Notes: generated from the letters alone by a model not told the origin. 41,560 bases of DNA from Camelimonas fluminis (GCF_014656355.1 NZ_BNCG01000017.1:36881-78440); one strand, 5' to 3'. Counted from the first letter of the stretch, positions 15,610 through 23,749 are shown. Made by a program: numbers and translations.

Positions 15610-16063
15610 TCGCCGATCTTCAATATCGCCGGTGCATCCTTGTCAACGCGGGAAAGCGCAAGGCAGAACTGCATTTTTGTGCCCGCGGCCTAACCCCTAG
15701 CAATAGCTGAGCGCAAAACTGCGCCGAGCGGCTGGGCTGAATTGTCAGCCGAGGGCGCTGGCTCCCGCCAACAATCCCGTGATCCAGCTTGGCACCTTGG
15801 GGTCAAACGGCCATATGCGAAGATGTAGCCAGCCTCCCCCCCGAAATTGGCACAGTCAGACCCGGCGCTGGAACGCCAGCAGTGCCGGGTCGCCCTCCCT
15901 ACAAACGAAACCACATTTTGTTCCAGAATTATTTTGCATTTTCCGACGGGAGCTATTGGCGCTCCTGTCCATAAAATTTTTGTGAGCACAGTTGATGCCG
16001 TACCGACGTTCACCAAATTCCGTGGCGTCCGAAAGGAGTGTGTATCAGCTTAAGGAGGCTTAT
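15610..16063. other. Intergenic stretch in the accessory island
   Basis: No supported gene was found. Short frames exist on both strands without ribosome sites or recognisable domains. The last 50 bases hold the AAGGAGG ribosome site for the next gene, and AT-rich DNA at about 15900-15985 may carry its promoter. Confidence 0.5.
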
Positions 16064-16288
16064 ATGCGTTTGTTTTGGAATAGCTTCGCGCGCGATGGGA
16101 AGGATGGGCAGACCGTACGTATCATATGGGCGGAGCGCTATCCGGACCTTTTCGAGGTTCATGCCTATCCCGATGGCCGGGCAATCTTATACCTCAATGG
16201 CAGGGAGGTCGGCTCCGGACATGATGTTCTTGAGCTGACAGATCAGGCCCAGAGCATGGTAGTGTCGTCCGAAGATATCGCAGCATGA
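16064..16288 (+). CDS. Small hypothetical protein
   Basis: The 74-residue protein is MRLFWNSFARDGKDGQTV.. followed by WAERYPDLFEVHAYPDGRAILYLNGREV and a polar tail. It is mostly beta-strand by eye, with no signal peptide or membrane segment. The start has an AAGGAGG ribosome site 5 nt upstream, a strong support for expression. It faces leftward neighbours and stands alone on its strand. No family recognised. Confidence 0.75.
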   Translation: MRLFWNSFARDGKDGQTVRIIWAERYPDLFEVHAYPDGRAILYLNGREVGSGHDVLELTDQAQSMVVSSEDIAA

Positions 16289-16314
16289 GAGAGAGTGGAG
16301 GCATGTCGACCATG

Positions 16315-16620
16315 TCACGCCTCCCCGCCAGGATGAGCCAGAAGCGTCACCCGGGCCCGACCGCACAATTCGGACGCCGCTGACGCCTCCTGACCACGGA
16401 AGTAGCCCCAGTTCATCATGAGGCCGGTGCTGTCAGTGGGGCGGCGCTGGTTGTGCTTTACCACCGCCCTCACCTTCAACGCCTCGCCGTGGAGCCACAT
16501 CAGGTAGTTTTCGAGCAACACACGTTCTTCAATGGATACCCGCTCCGGCTTTTGTTCCTTGTCGGCCGGAAGCGCGATTTCGTGGGCGAAGCGGCCCATG
16601 GTATTGATGATGGAAGCCAT
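16315..16620 (-). CDS. Hypothetical phage protein
   Basis: The 101-residue soluble protein contains KPERVSIEERVLLENYLMWLHGEALKVRAVVKHNQRR, two likely helices, then a Gly/Ala-rich end. It is read leftward in the direction of the antirepressor gene group, 70 bp behind it, and could be co-transcribed. No family recognised. Confidence 0.65.
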   Translation of the reverse strand: MASIINTMGRFAHEIALPADKEQKPERVSIEERVLLENYLMWLHGEALKVRAVVKHNQRRPTDSTGLMMNWGYFRGQEASAASELCGRARVTLLAHPGGEA

Positions 16621-16690
16621 TCCTGATCTCCACGGATCGGGGGAGGTTAGAGCCGGCGCGCGAGTTCCAGTCGCTCGTCGGCTCGCTATT

Positions 16691-16987
16691 TCATGCGGCG
16701 CCGGACAGAAACAGTTCCGACCACACTAGGGCTTTAGCCGCGACGTTCGCTGCATTCTCGGCGTTGATTTTGCCAGACGTATCGCCCGGGTACTCAGCAA
16801 GGCACGTGAAGGTATCGCCAGGATTGATGCCGGCCATCAGCAGCACGGCGAACAGTACGGAGCCGTCCCTGCGCTCGCCACATGCCAGCGAAATGCTCTG
16901 GCCGTCGTCGGTCCACCCGTAGTTGTGCAGTTCGCGGAACCGCACGTCAGGCTCGGCTTGTTTAGGAAGCTCGATCACATCTGCCAT
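16691..16987 (-). CDS. Hypothetical protein coupled to antirepressor
   Basis: The 98-residue protein is MADVIELPKQAEPDVRF.. with RDGSVLFAVLLMAGINPGDTFTCLAEYPGDT and a helical Ala/Asn-rich C-terminus. The ATG at 16987 shares one base with the antirepressor stop (TGATG), so it is almost certainly translated from the same mRNA. Function unknown; an accessory of the immunity switch is possible. Confidence 0.7.
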   Translation of the reverse strand: MADVIELPKQAEPDVRFRELHNYGWTDDGQSISLACGERRDGSVLFAVLLMAGINPGDTFTCLAEYPGDTSGKINAENAANVAAKALVWSELFLSGAA

Positions 16988-17832
16988 CAGTGTGAGCCTC
17001 CGAGCACTTCTTCGCGAAGCCGGTCAACCGCGCTCGACGCCCACTTCAGTTGGCGGATTGGCGTGCCGTCACCGTGGCGTTTGCCGGTATCCTGCATGAC
17101 GGCGCCCCACTGGATGCCCTTCGCGGTCGGCTCGTAATAGATACTGCCCTTCGGGTCGCGGTGCGCCGTCTGGGCATCACGGGCGCAGAACAGACTGTTG
17201 ACCTCGCGCGCCGAGACGTTGCCGAGCCGCTGGCCGATGGCGGTTGGCGTCAGAAGCGCCTCCTGCTGGGGAGCATCCAGAGACTGGACGCCCATGCTGG
17301 CCAAATAGTCGAACCCGGTTGCCGCTTTGGCGATGCGCGAAGCCGACAGGATGCGCTGATTGCCGTCGATGCCGATCATCTTGGCAATGCTCAGCCCGAG
17401 CTTGAACTGCAGGCGCGCCTCGCGTGCATCGCCATCAAGCCTGCGCTTGGTAGGCTCTTCCTTGTTCGCCTGCGCCTTCCCGAAGAAGTGGGCAAACAGG
17501 GCGTCGGCGCATTCCTCTTGGTACTGGATCACCGCCTTCCTCGTCGCCTCATCGGGAACTTTCTTCGGCTGGATCGTCGCCAGCCAAAAGTTCAGCCTGG
17601 GCAGCGGCATGGCAACCATCTGCTGCGAGCCGCCATTTGAAGGAGTTGTCATTTCGACAACCCCTTTGCTCAGGACTGGGTGCGACGTGATTTTGCGGTA
17701 TTGCGTCGCCCAGTTGAGGCTCATCCCTTCGACCACCGGGCGCATTGCCACAAGGGTGGTTTCTGGTGTCGGGCCGCGCTGGATGATCAGACTGGCTCCG
17801 TAGAAGTCGATCGTGGTAAGATCACTACTCAT
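16987..17832 (-). CDS. P22-type antirepressor (P22_AR_N domain)
   Basis: The 281-residue protein has an N-terminal domain TIDFYGASLIIQRG..TTLVAMRPVVEGMSLNWATQYRKITSHPVL, the P22 Ant N-terminal pattern, then a helical middle and a KRHGDGTPIRQLKW C-terminal part resembling antirepressor C-terminal DNA-binding-like domains. Such proteins bind and inactivate phage repressors and trigger lytic growth. It follows a small ribbon-helix-helix gene with 16 bp between stop and start, recalling the P22 immI module (Mnt/Arc control of Ant). Confidence 0.87.
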   Translation of the reverse strand: MSSDLTTIDFYGASLIIQRGPTPETTLVAMRPVVEGMSLNWATQYRKITSHPVLSKGVVEMTTPSNGGSQQMVAMPLPRLNFWLATIQPKKVPDEATRKAVIQYQEECADALFAHFFGKAQANKEEPTKRRLDGDAREARLQFKLGLSIAKMIGIDGNQRILSASRIAKAATGFDYLASMGVQSLDAPQQEALLTPTAIGQRLGNVSAREVNSLFCARDAQTAHRDPKGSIYYEPTAKGIQWGAVMQDTGKRHGDGTPIRQLKWASSAVDRLREEVLGGSH

Positions 17833-17848
17833 TAGCTCGGTATCCTAT

Positions 17849-18091
17849 CTACCGGGTTGGTGCGCTGGCGCTCGTCAAAGCGCCGGTTTTTGCAGCAGCG
17901 GTCAGGGTTCCGTCGCCAAACTGTCCCCTGTCCGCTGCACCTTCGTTCCAGGCCGCGAGGCCCAGTTCGATGATTTCTCGCGTCGCCTCCGCCATGGTGT
18001 CGATGCGCTTTGAGAATCGGAATTCTTTGACGCGCTCGTATGTTACGCCGGAGACGACAACGATATGTTTTTCACTCTTTGGTTTGCTCAT
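17849..18091 (-). CDS. Small ribbon-helix-helix-type regulator upstream of antirepressor
   Basis: The 80-residue protein has residues 8-45 (HIVVVSGVTYERVKEFRFSKRIDTMAEATREIIELGL) that fit a strand-helix-helix DNA-binding fold with the R-I-x-T-x-A-E-A-x-R-E-I-I helix pattern seen in Arc/MetJ-like proteins. The C-terminus is Ala/Gly/Thr-rich. A GAGG ribosome site precedes the ATG. It is divergent from the XRE regulator and leads the antirepressor operon, so it probably represses that operon, like Mnt or Arc in P22. Confidence 0.72.
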   Translation of the reverse strand: MSKPKSEKHIVVVSGVTYERVKEFRFSKRIDTMAEATREIIELGLAAWNEGAADRGQFGDGTLTAAAKTGALTSASAPTR

Positions 18092-18141
18092 GACCTCGCC
18101 GTTTCATTCGTTTAGTGAATAGAGAATATAACCAAAGTGAA
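18071..18141. promoter_or_regulatory. Divergent control region of RHH/antirepressor and XRE genes
   Basis: The 45-bp gap is AT-rich. A TTCATTCG-TTTAG-TGAAT partial palindrome (about 18104-18120) and an arm pair TTCACT(C)TTTGGTT (18071-18084) / AACCAAAGTGAA (18130-18141) could bind one or both regulators. TATAAC (18127-18132) is a good rightward -10; it lies only 4 bp before the GTG of the XRE gene, so that mRNA may be leaderless. Confidence 0.5.
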
Positions 18142-18571
18142 TGATGTCAACCCGAATTCGCAGTTCGGATTGCTGCTCCGGCAGTTGCGCGCCGATGCGG
18201 GCATGTCCCAGGAGATGGCGGCGAAACTTTTTGCGGTGTCGCAACCCGCCTACTCCCGCATCGAGCGGGGCGAGACTCAAATTACCATTGAGATGTTGCT
18301 GAAGGCCTCCAGGATATTCAGCGTTCCGATTCCACGCCTTGTGTCGGTAGGAAAAGGGGACGTCGCACCCGGCGAATTAAGCGAGGACGTTAGCCGTATC
18401 GCCAGAAAAATGATGAACATCCACGGCCGCAAGCCTCTGAAAATAATTGAAGATTTGGTTGACTACGTCAATTCGGCGTCGCCATGGCCGCGCGTGGCTA
18501 CTCGTATGTTGGAAACGGCGCCCACTGACGAGCCTGTGCCGTCGTGGAACAAACCCAAAGACGCCGAATAA
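18137..18571 (+). CDS. XRE-family (Cro/CI-type) transcriptional repressor
   Basis: The 144-residue protein has a helix-turn-helix at residues 9-65: FGLLLRQLRADAGMSQEMAAKLFAVSQPAYSRIERGETQITIEML. A C-terminal helical part has no peptidase signature, so it is not a LexA-like self-cleaving repressor, which fits control by the neighbouring antirepressor instead. The only in-frame start is GTG at 18137, without a ribosome site and directly behind a -10-like TATAAC; leaderless translation, as for lambda CI, is likely. Confidence 0.87.
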   Translation: MNDVNPNSQFGLLLRQLRADAGMSQEMAAKLFAVSQPAYSRIERGETQITIEMLLKASRIFSVPIPRLVSVGKGDVAPGELSEDVSRIARKMMNIHGRKPLKIIEDLVDYVNSASPWPRVATRMLETAPTDEPVPSWNKPKDAE

Positions 18572-18630
18572 GCCTCGCCTGGATACCAGGCATGTACTGA
18601 TGGCTCCCTGCCTCAACGAAATGGACGCAC

Positions 18631-18807
18631 ATGACTGAACAAGAAGCACTGCTCCAGCGGCTGAAGGCGGAGCAACGTGAGATTATCCTGCGCGCCGCCC
18701 GGGCCCGGGCAATGCCGGCGCGCTCAGAGGTCCAGCGCATAGGCGAACTGGAGTTGGCCATTGGCGCGGTCGAGCAGCAGCTCAACGAGGCTGACCGGGA
18801 GCAGTAG
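18631..18807 (+). CDS. Small coiled-coil hypothetical protein
   Basis: A 58-residue frame reads MTEQEALLQRLKAEQREIIL..., then QRIGELELAIGAVEQQLNEADREQ. It is almost entirely heptad-patterned helix. It starts 60 bp after the XRE gene on the same strand and may be co-transcribed. No strong ribosome site is seen. No family recognised. Confidence 0.6.
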   Translation: MTEQEALLQRLKAEQREIILRAARARAMPARSEVQRIGELELAIGAVEQQLNEADREQ

Positions 18808-18900
18808 AGCGTGAGGCCTACTGCGCAACACGCAGGAAGGGTCCCTGACCCCGCGAGATGTAGACTTCGGTTACGTTTGAGTTTTCGCATCAATTATAGA

Positions 18901-19173
18901 ATGATTTCAGATCGCAAGTGTCTTGGACGCTGCCGGCACTCCAGCCCGTTGACATCTCGCGAAAGGCTGGAAGCGAGTCTTGCTGATCCGGCGCTGTCCA
19001 CCAGATCTGGGGCTGGCATCATCCCGCCTGAGGACATGCTGAGAAACTTGTCGGCAATGTTCGCTTACATCGCGAAACGCCTCAAAGACGGCGAAGCTTT
19101 CTCTGAGGACGAGATAAGGGCCTTCGAGTTCCTAGGGCGACCGGGGCCGGCGGGTCCCAAAGCCTCAGACTAA
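18901..19173 (+). CDS. Doubtful small hypothetical protein
   Basis: The last 45 residues (PPEDMLRNLSAMFAYIAKRLKDGEAFSEDEIRAFEFLG) have the composition of a real helical protein, while the first part is Arg/Ser-rich and unconvincing. No ribosome site precedes the ATG at 18901, and the true start may lie downstream. It precedes the MuF-like cassette on the same strand. Confidence 0.4.
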   Translation: MISDRKCLGRCRHSSPLTSRERLEASLADPALSTRSGAGIIPPEDMLRNLSAMFAYIAKRLKDGEAFSEDEIRAFEFLGRPGPAGPKASD

Positions 19174-19227
19174 TCACGTGCGGACAAAAAAGGTCTTTGA
19201 AATCAAGTTCACCCAAACGGGGGAACA

Positions 19228-19386
19228 ATGAAATCAACGACTTACTCTTGCTATTTTTGCTCACCAAAACAGACGAGCAAATCGCGCATTGTCTCCCAGG
19301 TACAGGGGAAACCAATGCCAACCTCGCTATTCCATCGCCCCCTTCCCGCAGATACGATCTGCTTTGGGATCAGGGGCATACAATGA
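19228..19386 (+). CDS. Small Cys-containing ORF coupled to MuF-like gene
   Basis: A 52-residue frame starts MKSTTYSCYFC and ends in IRGIQ. It has GGGGGAA upstream and its TGA overlaps the ATG of the next gene by 4 bp (ATGA), typical of coupled genes. The CxxC near the N-terminus could bind metal. It may also simply be a leader frame for coupling. Function unknown. Confidence 0.5.
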   Translation: MKSTTYSCYFCSPKQTSKSRIVSQVQGKPMPTSLFHRPLPADTICFGIRGIQ

Positions 19387-19799
19387 AATGGTTGCAACGG
19401 CTGTTCGGGGCTCCGAAGCCCAAGCAGAGGCGTAATCCAATCGCCATTCCTGCCGACGGGATGGCAAAGACCGCTGGCACGCGGGCGCGCCCGCCGTCCA
19501 GATCGAGGAAGCTGTCTCCAGAGGATCGGGAACGGGACAGGCAACGGTACGTTGCAGAACGGGTTGAGATAGACGCCGACCGTTGGGCTTTTGATGCTGG
19601 CCGGGCAAAACTGGCAGGCGCTACCCACTACCGGTGGCGATCAGCAGGTGATAGCGACGTCTGCGACGTTTGCCGACGTAACGCCGGAAAGCGTTTTTCC
19701 TATAACAAGGTGCCGCCGGGCGGGCACCCTGGTGATGGCCACATCTGCGCAACCGGTGAAATATGCCGCTGCTACGCGGAGCCTATAATCCCAATCTGA
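19383..19799 (+). CDS. Stand-alone phage-Mu-F-like domain protein
   Basis: The 138-residue protein has a basic, disordered first half. The second half is HYRWRSAGDSDVCDVCRRNAGKRF.. followed by PPGGHPGDG and CRCYAEPIIP. This copies the C-terminal motif of MuF/SPP1 gp7 head proteins (compare this phage's own head protein ending WRTAGDTDVRPSHKAMAG..FPNCRCYPEPV) but without the rest of that protein, and with an added CDVC pair. Stand-alone MuF domains also occur in polymorphic toxin proteins. It is rightward, in the accessory island, so it is unlikely to be the virion head protein. Confidence 0.72.
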   Translation: MKWLQRLFGAPKPKQRRNPIAIPADGMAKTAGTRARPPSRSRKLSPEDRERDRQRYVAERVEIDADRWAFDAGRAKLAGATHYRWRSAGDSDVCDVCRRNAGKRFSYNKVPPGGHPGDGHICATGEICRCYAEPIIPI

Positions 19800-19875
19800 C
19801 CGGCCACCTCCCCCTGCGTCACGTTGACTCCCGCCTGACCGTGCCCCGATGCTGCCGATAGGCAGGGAGGGTCTA

Positions 19876-20079
19876 ATGAAGTTCGGAGTGAGGAAACCAA
19901 GCCTGAAGCGCAGCTTCGCGGCACGTACGTCGCCTAAGCGATACATCCGCCATTCGCTGGGACTGAAAGCGCCTCACGGCTATGGCTGGCTGACCAGCCC
20001 GAAGCGGGCGGCCTATAACCGGGTCTATTCTCGAACCACGTTCAGCTTTTGGGGCCTTCTCGCCAAGCTGTTTCGCTGA
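19876..20079 (+). CDS. Small basic protein of a conserved unknown family
   Basis: The 67-residue, strongly basic protein starts MKFGVRKPSLKRSFAARTSPK and has GYGWLTSPKRAAYNRVYSRTTF near its C-terminus. The KFGVRKPSxKRSxxART / PKxAxYNxxYxRTT pattern recalls small unknown proteins seen across many bacteria, also in Gram-positives. GGGAGGG precedes the ATG. It lies between the MuF-like and the exported-protein genes on the same strand and is probably co-expressed. Function unknown; nucleic-acid binding is possible from charge. Confidence 0.75.
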   Translation: MKFGVRKPSLKRSFAARTSPKRYIRHSLGLKAPHGYGWLTSPKRAAYNRVYSRTTFSFWGLLAKLFR

Positions 20080-20094
20080 GCCAGGCGGGTTCCC

Positions 20095-21012
20095 ATGAAG
20101 GCTATCGTCGCTTCCATCGGGCTGCTGGCTGCATCTGAAGGCGCCCATGCCGCAAGCCTCGAACTCTCCTGCACCACGCCAGACTCCACGACGATCGCGA
20201 TCAAGATCGACGGGCCCCGGTGGTCATTTGCACATCGCCTGCCAAAGGGCGGGGTTATCAAGCGTGAAGCCCAGTATGAAATCTTTGCTCAGGTAGCCGA
20301 AGACGGCGACTACGAATGGCAGGGAGACCTTAGAAAAAACCGCTCGGTTCGCATGGTGGGCGTCCTCAAGGCGACAGGAGCGGGGCAATATGCCTACTCC
20401 GAGACCGTCTATGACGAGAAGAACGGAGGAAAGAAAGTCGCCTCCGTTTCGGCCTCCTGCATGCCAGTCGGATATGAGCCAGCCTCTTCGGAGCAGGCTC
20501 AGGCTCCCTCAGCACCCGTACAGATCCCGGTGTTGCCGCCAGCCCAAACACCTTCTGGACCGCAGCCAAAGGCTATGATGCTATCGGAGGCGACCGTTCC
20601 CCCAGCAACCGCTCAGCAGCCAAGGCCAGAAGTACCGCAGACAGAACCGGCCGCCGCAGCAAAGCCGTCAGGGAGCGGTTCTGGCTCTGGCTTCCCCCTA
20701 CTCGTTCTTCTCGGTGCCCCGATTGCCGCCGTCATCGGGATAAAGTCCGCACTGAGGCGACGTCGCCGGGAACGGCTCATCCAGAAGTATGGGAGCCCCG
20801 AAACTGTCGATCGGATCATGCGCCGGGAGATTTGGCAGGGGATGACGCAGGAGATGCTGGTCGACGCCCGCGGGGAGCCGGTCGATTTCGACATCAAAAC
20901 GATGCGATCGCAAACGCGGCTAACTTACAAGTACAACCAAGATGGCAAGAACCGGTTCAGGACCAGGATCATGTTAGAGGACGGGGTCGTGATTGGTTGG
21001 GAAATGCGTTGA
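20095..21012 (+). CDS. Exported, membrane-anchored protein with BamE/DUF2845-like C-terminal domain
   Basis: The protein has 305 residues. Residues 1-19 are a signal peptide (MKAIVASIGLLAASEGAHA). Residues 20-125 are a beta-rich periplasmic domain. Residues 126-200 form a Pro/Ala/Gln-rich linker. Residues about 203-220 (FPLLVLLGAPIAAVIGIK) are a transmembrane helix followed by RRRRR. The C-terminal cytosolic part IQKYGSPETVDRIMRREIWQGMTQEMLVDARGEP..YNQDGKNRFRTRIMLEDGVVIGW has the GMTxxxVxxxxGxP motif of the BamE/SmpA-like fold. Function unknown; surface modification of the lysogen is one possibility. Confidence 0.82.
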   Translation: MKAIVASIGLLAASEGAHAASLELSCTTPDSTTIAIKIDGPRWSFAHRLPKGGVIKREAQYEIFAQVAEDGDYEWQGDLRKNRSVRMVGVLKATGAGQYAYSETVYDEKNGGKKVASVSASCMPVGYEPASSEQAQAPSAPVQIPVLPPAQTPSGPQPKAMMLSEATVPPATAQQPRPEVPQTEPAAAAKPSGSGSGSGFPLLVLLGAPIAAVIGIKSALRRRRRERLIQKYGSPETVDRIMRREIWQGMTQEMLVDARGEPVDFDIKTMRSQTRLTYKYNQDGKNRFRTRIMLEDGVVIGWEMR

Positions 21013-21040
21013 CGCAACGTTTTCCTGCCGCGCCACCTCT

Positions 21041-21442
21041 CTACTGCGGTCGCACAGATTCCAGCATAAGGACACGACCAGCTGCTCCGCATGCAAACGC
21101 CTTGACGCGAACGTTGGCTCCATCCTTTAGAAGGATTTGCAGGGCGCGATTCGCGTTTGAGCGATCAGCCATTGAGGCCTCGGCGATTTCAGCTGTATCC
21201 ACATTGAGGAAGTGCCGTCCGCCACTGCGCTCTTCGATCACAACGGACTGCATTGCGACACCGCCTTTATCGAAGGTGCGTGTCGCGACCTTTCCCTTGA
21301 GTGAGACGGGGATGCAGGTCCCTTGGCTAGACAAACCGCTAGCCGCGACCGGAGTTTTGCCCGAAAAATCGACCTTGATCTCAGCCAGCGCCGGCGCTGC
21401 GGCCGCGAGCGCCATACCGACCCCAATTGCCAGCGCCTTCAC
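21041..21442 (-). CDS. Small exported hypothetical protein
   Basis: The 133-residue protein has a signal peptide (KALAIGVGMALAAAAPALA) and a mature beta-rich domain with two Cys (about residues 42 and 122), likely a disulfide, and KGKVATRTFDKGGVAMQSVVIEERSGGRHFLNV. I chose GTG at 21442 because GGAGGGG stands 6 nt upstream and the start then gives a good n-region; GTG at 21457 is possible. It follows the tape-measure stop by 18 bp, so late expression is likely. No family recognised. Confidence 0.72.
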   Translation of the reverse strand: MKALAIGVGMALAAAAPALAEIKVDFSGKTPVAASGLSSQGTCIPVSLKGKVATRTFDKGGVAMQSVVIEERSGGRHFLNVDTAEIAEASMADRSNANRALQILLKDGANVRVKAFACGAAGRVLMLESVRPQ

Positions 21443-21460
21443 CAACAACCCCTCCACCCG

Positions 21461-23689
21461 CTACCTGACTTGGCTTGTGAAATTCCGCATCATGTTTTGA
21501 TTTACACCAAGTTGGGCCCTTTCAACATACGATGCGGTCGCGGCTGGGTCTGAGCCTCCCATCACATTAATCTCCGTCTTCTGGTGCAGCGTGGTTTGGT
21601 TCGGAGCGTTCATTGCTGGAAGCCCGCCAAGGGCCGGTGCGAAGTCGAACCTTTTGGGATCGAAGGCCCGCTTCGCACCCTCCACTCCTTCTACGAAGGA
21701 GGGCAATTTTCGGGAGGGGTTTGTCGCGGCGGCCGCGCTGCCAACGCCCAGTTCCTTCTGACCCCAAGCGAGCATTGTTCCCCAAAAGTCTTTTTGCTCC
21801 TTGGCTGGGTTCCCCAGTGCGGCGAGCGCAGATCGATGTGAGCCCATTTGGTTTCGGACCTTGTCGGCAACGGTTCCCGGTGCCCCGCCATTTCCCGCGT
21901 CGCTGGCGTTGTAACGGCCCACCCTTCCCGCATTGATCGCTGAATAGATATCGAGCAGGCCCATGCCGGGCTTCACACCTGCGTCCTTAAGGTACCGCGT
22001 CACAGCAGCCATCTGCTCCGTGATCGTAGAGTTCTCAGTGACCCCATATTTTTTCCTCTGGGGCTCCCCCCACTGGATCAAGCCACGGTGCTGCCCCCAC
22101 TGCGTCCGCGGCCCCTTCTGCCAAGGATGCATAGTGCCGCCTGTCTCGTACGAGATCGCGGTAGCGATATCCTCTGGCGGAACGCCCAGATCCGCCGCTG
22201 TTTTGCGGATCGCGGTCGCCATTTCCTTCTTCTGGTCGTCATTCAATGCCCGTCCGATGCCGCGGCCCCGGACGGAATATGGGCCGCTGCCCGTCCCAGT
22301 CCCTCCGCTCCCACCCAGCCACTTCGGCCTATCGTTCCAGGCCCGCTTTGCCCTGTCCCATGTCGAGAGGTTCTTTTCCTTCTCGTAGACCTCGCGCTGA
22401 TGGGCGGTTGCAGGCAGCCGGTCCATGACGCCGTCAATGGCGTCCTTCCCGTGCTGGTAGGCCATGTAGGAGCCGCCAGCTACGCCTAGGAGGCCCAGCA
22501 GGCCCATCCGGCCGGGTCCGCCCTTCGCGAGCTTTGACGCCCCGTCTCCGACCTTTGTGAAGGCCCCCAGAATGTCAGCGACCCATTTGGTGGCCATGTA
22601 GGCGGCGAAGGCCATGGCGACGTTCTGCCAGCCTCCCACGGCCTCTGCGGCGCTGTTGATGGCGCTGGCAATCTTCTTGATCCACTCCCAGGCGTTCTGG
22701 ATCGCCGGCGCCCACTTGTCCCAGTCGATGAAATGCTCTGAGCCGTTCTTCCAGGCTTTGTAATCGTCGTAGAGGAGCAGGATCGCCGCGCCGAGTAGCA
22801 GCAGGATCCTGATGGGGCCGCCCAGCGCCCACGCCACGCCCATGAGCGCGCCGAGCACGGCCAGAACGCGCTTCACTGCCGGGTCGATGTCTCCCAGCCT
22901 GAAAATGGCGTCCCTGATGAATGTCGCGACCTCCAGCGCGGCTTCCGCAAAGCGGGTGACGTAGTAGGAGATTTTCGCGGAGTGCTTGTCCAGCCACTCG
23001 GCGAAGCGTTCGATCTCCCGGCCGAGGTAGGGCATCAGATTGGCGGCGATCTTCTGGCCAACCATCTCCACCGACTGCCACATGCCGTTCCAGGTCTGCA
23101 TGAACTTCTTGCTGTCGGCGGCCAGCTTTTCCGGGTTCAGCCCGGCGGCGCCCATCTTGGCCCGGTATTCGGCGCTGAACTTGTCCATTCCCCTGACCAT
23201 GGCTTGCAGGGTCTGCTCATCGATGCCGATGACCTCCGCCCTCGCCTTCGCCAGGTAATAGGGCATCTCCCGGAACTTCACCGCCAGAGCGTCCATGACG
23301 GCGGCGGTGTCCTTCACGTCGACCTTGTCGCCCACCAGGTGGCGGATGAAGCCGGTCCCGCCCGGACTGTTCCGCATGAACCGGGCAATGCCCTCCATGG
23401 ATGACAGCGCGCCCTGTGCGGATCCTCCCATCTGCCCGATCGCATATGAGACTGCCTTAATGTCCTTCACCGATGAGCCCAGCCGCTCCGACGCGTAGGC
23501 CATCTGGTCCATATCCCGGGCGATCTTGACCACGGCGGCGGTGATCGTGGCAGCGACGGCCTGCATGGCAGCCCCGAGGGCCAACGCCTGCTCCGTGGCC
23601 TTCTGCACGCCCTCCACGAACTTCTTCTCGCTCGTGGCGTCGATCTTGAAGCCCAGGCCGACAAGGAATTCTTTGATGGTGTCTGACAT
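21461..23689 (-). CDS. Tail tape-measure protein with lysozyme-like domain
   Basis: The protein has 742 residues. The N-terminal 250 (LGFKIDATSEKKFVEGVQKATEQALALGAAM, MAYASERLGSSVKDIKAVSYAIGQMGG) match tape-measure proteins. Hydrophobic segments at about 285-330 fit membrane insertion. Residues about 500-640 (TAAD LGVPPEDIATAISYETGGTMHPWQKGP..HRGLIQWGEPQRKKYG) resemble phage-tail lysozyme domains for local peptidoglycan opening during DNA entry. The start at 23689 follows a terminator-like hairpin by 14 nt. Position after the chaperone frameshift gene is canonical. Confidence 0.92.
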   Translation of the reverse strand: MSDTIKEFLVGLGFKIDATSEKKFVEGVQKATEQALALGAAMQAVAATITAAVVKIARDMDQMAYASERLGSSVKDIKAVSYAIGQMGGSAQGALSSMEGIARFMRNSPGGTGFIRHLVGDKVDVKDTAAVMDALAVKFREMPYYLAKARAEVIGIDEQTLQAMVRGMDKFSAEYRAKMGAAGLNPEKLAADSKKFMQTWNGMWQSVEMVGQKIAANLMPYLGREIERFAEWLDKHSAKISYYVTRFAEAALEVATFIRDAIFRLGDIDPAVKRVLAVLGALMGVAWALGGPIRILLLLGAAILLLYDDYKAWKNGSEHFIDWDKWAPAIQNAWEWIKKIASAINSAAEAVGGWQNVAMAFAAYMATKWVADILGAFTKVGDGASKLAKGGPGRMGLLGLLGVAGGSYMAYQHGKDAIDGVMDRLPATAHQREVYEKEKNLSTWDRAKRAWNDRPKWLGGSGGTGTGSGPYSVRGRGIGRALNDDQKKEMATAIRKTAADLGVPPEDIATAISYETGGTMHPWQKGPRTQWGQHRGLIQWGEPQRKKYGVTENSTITEQMAAVTRYLKDAGVKPGMGLLDIYSAINAGRVGRYNASDAGNGGAPGTVADKVRNQMGSHRSALAALGNPAKEQKDFWGTMLAWGQKELGVGSAAAATNPSRKLPSFVEGVEGAKRAFDPKRFDFAPALGGLPAMNAPNQTTLHQKTEINVMGGSDPAATASYVERAQLGVNQNMMRNFTSQVR

Positions 23690-23702
23690 GGAGGCCCCAT
23701 AG

Positions 23703-23723
23703 AAAAAGCCGCCCGGAGGCGGC
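23703..23723 (-). terminator. Intrinsic terminator-like hairpin before tape-measure gene
   Basis: Read leftward: perfect stem GCCGCC-TCCG-GGCGGC followed by five T; it ends 14 nt before ATG 23689. Confidence 0.8.
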
Positions 23724-23749
23724 TTGAAACGGTTCACATTGTTGGACGG

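Noticed and set aside
15690-16016. Leftward frame of 108 codons between the DUF930 gene and 16064
   Set aside because: Cys/Arg/Trp-rich, no ribosome site and overlapped by equally poor frames on the other strand.
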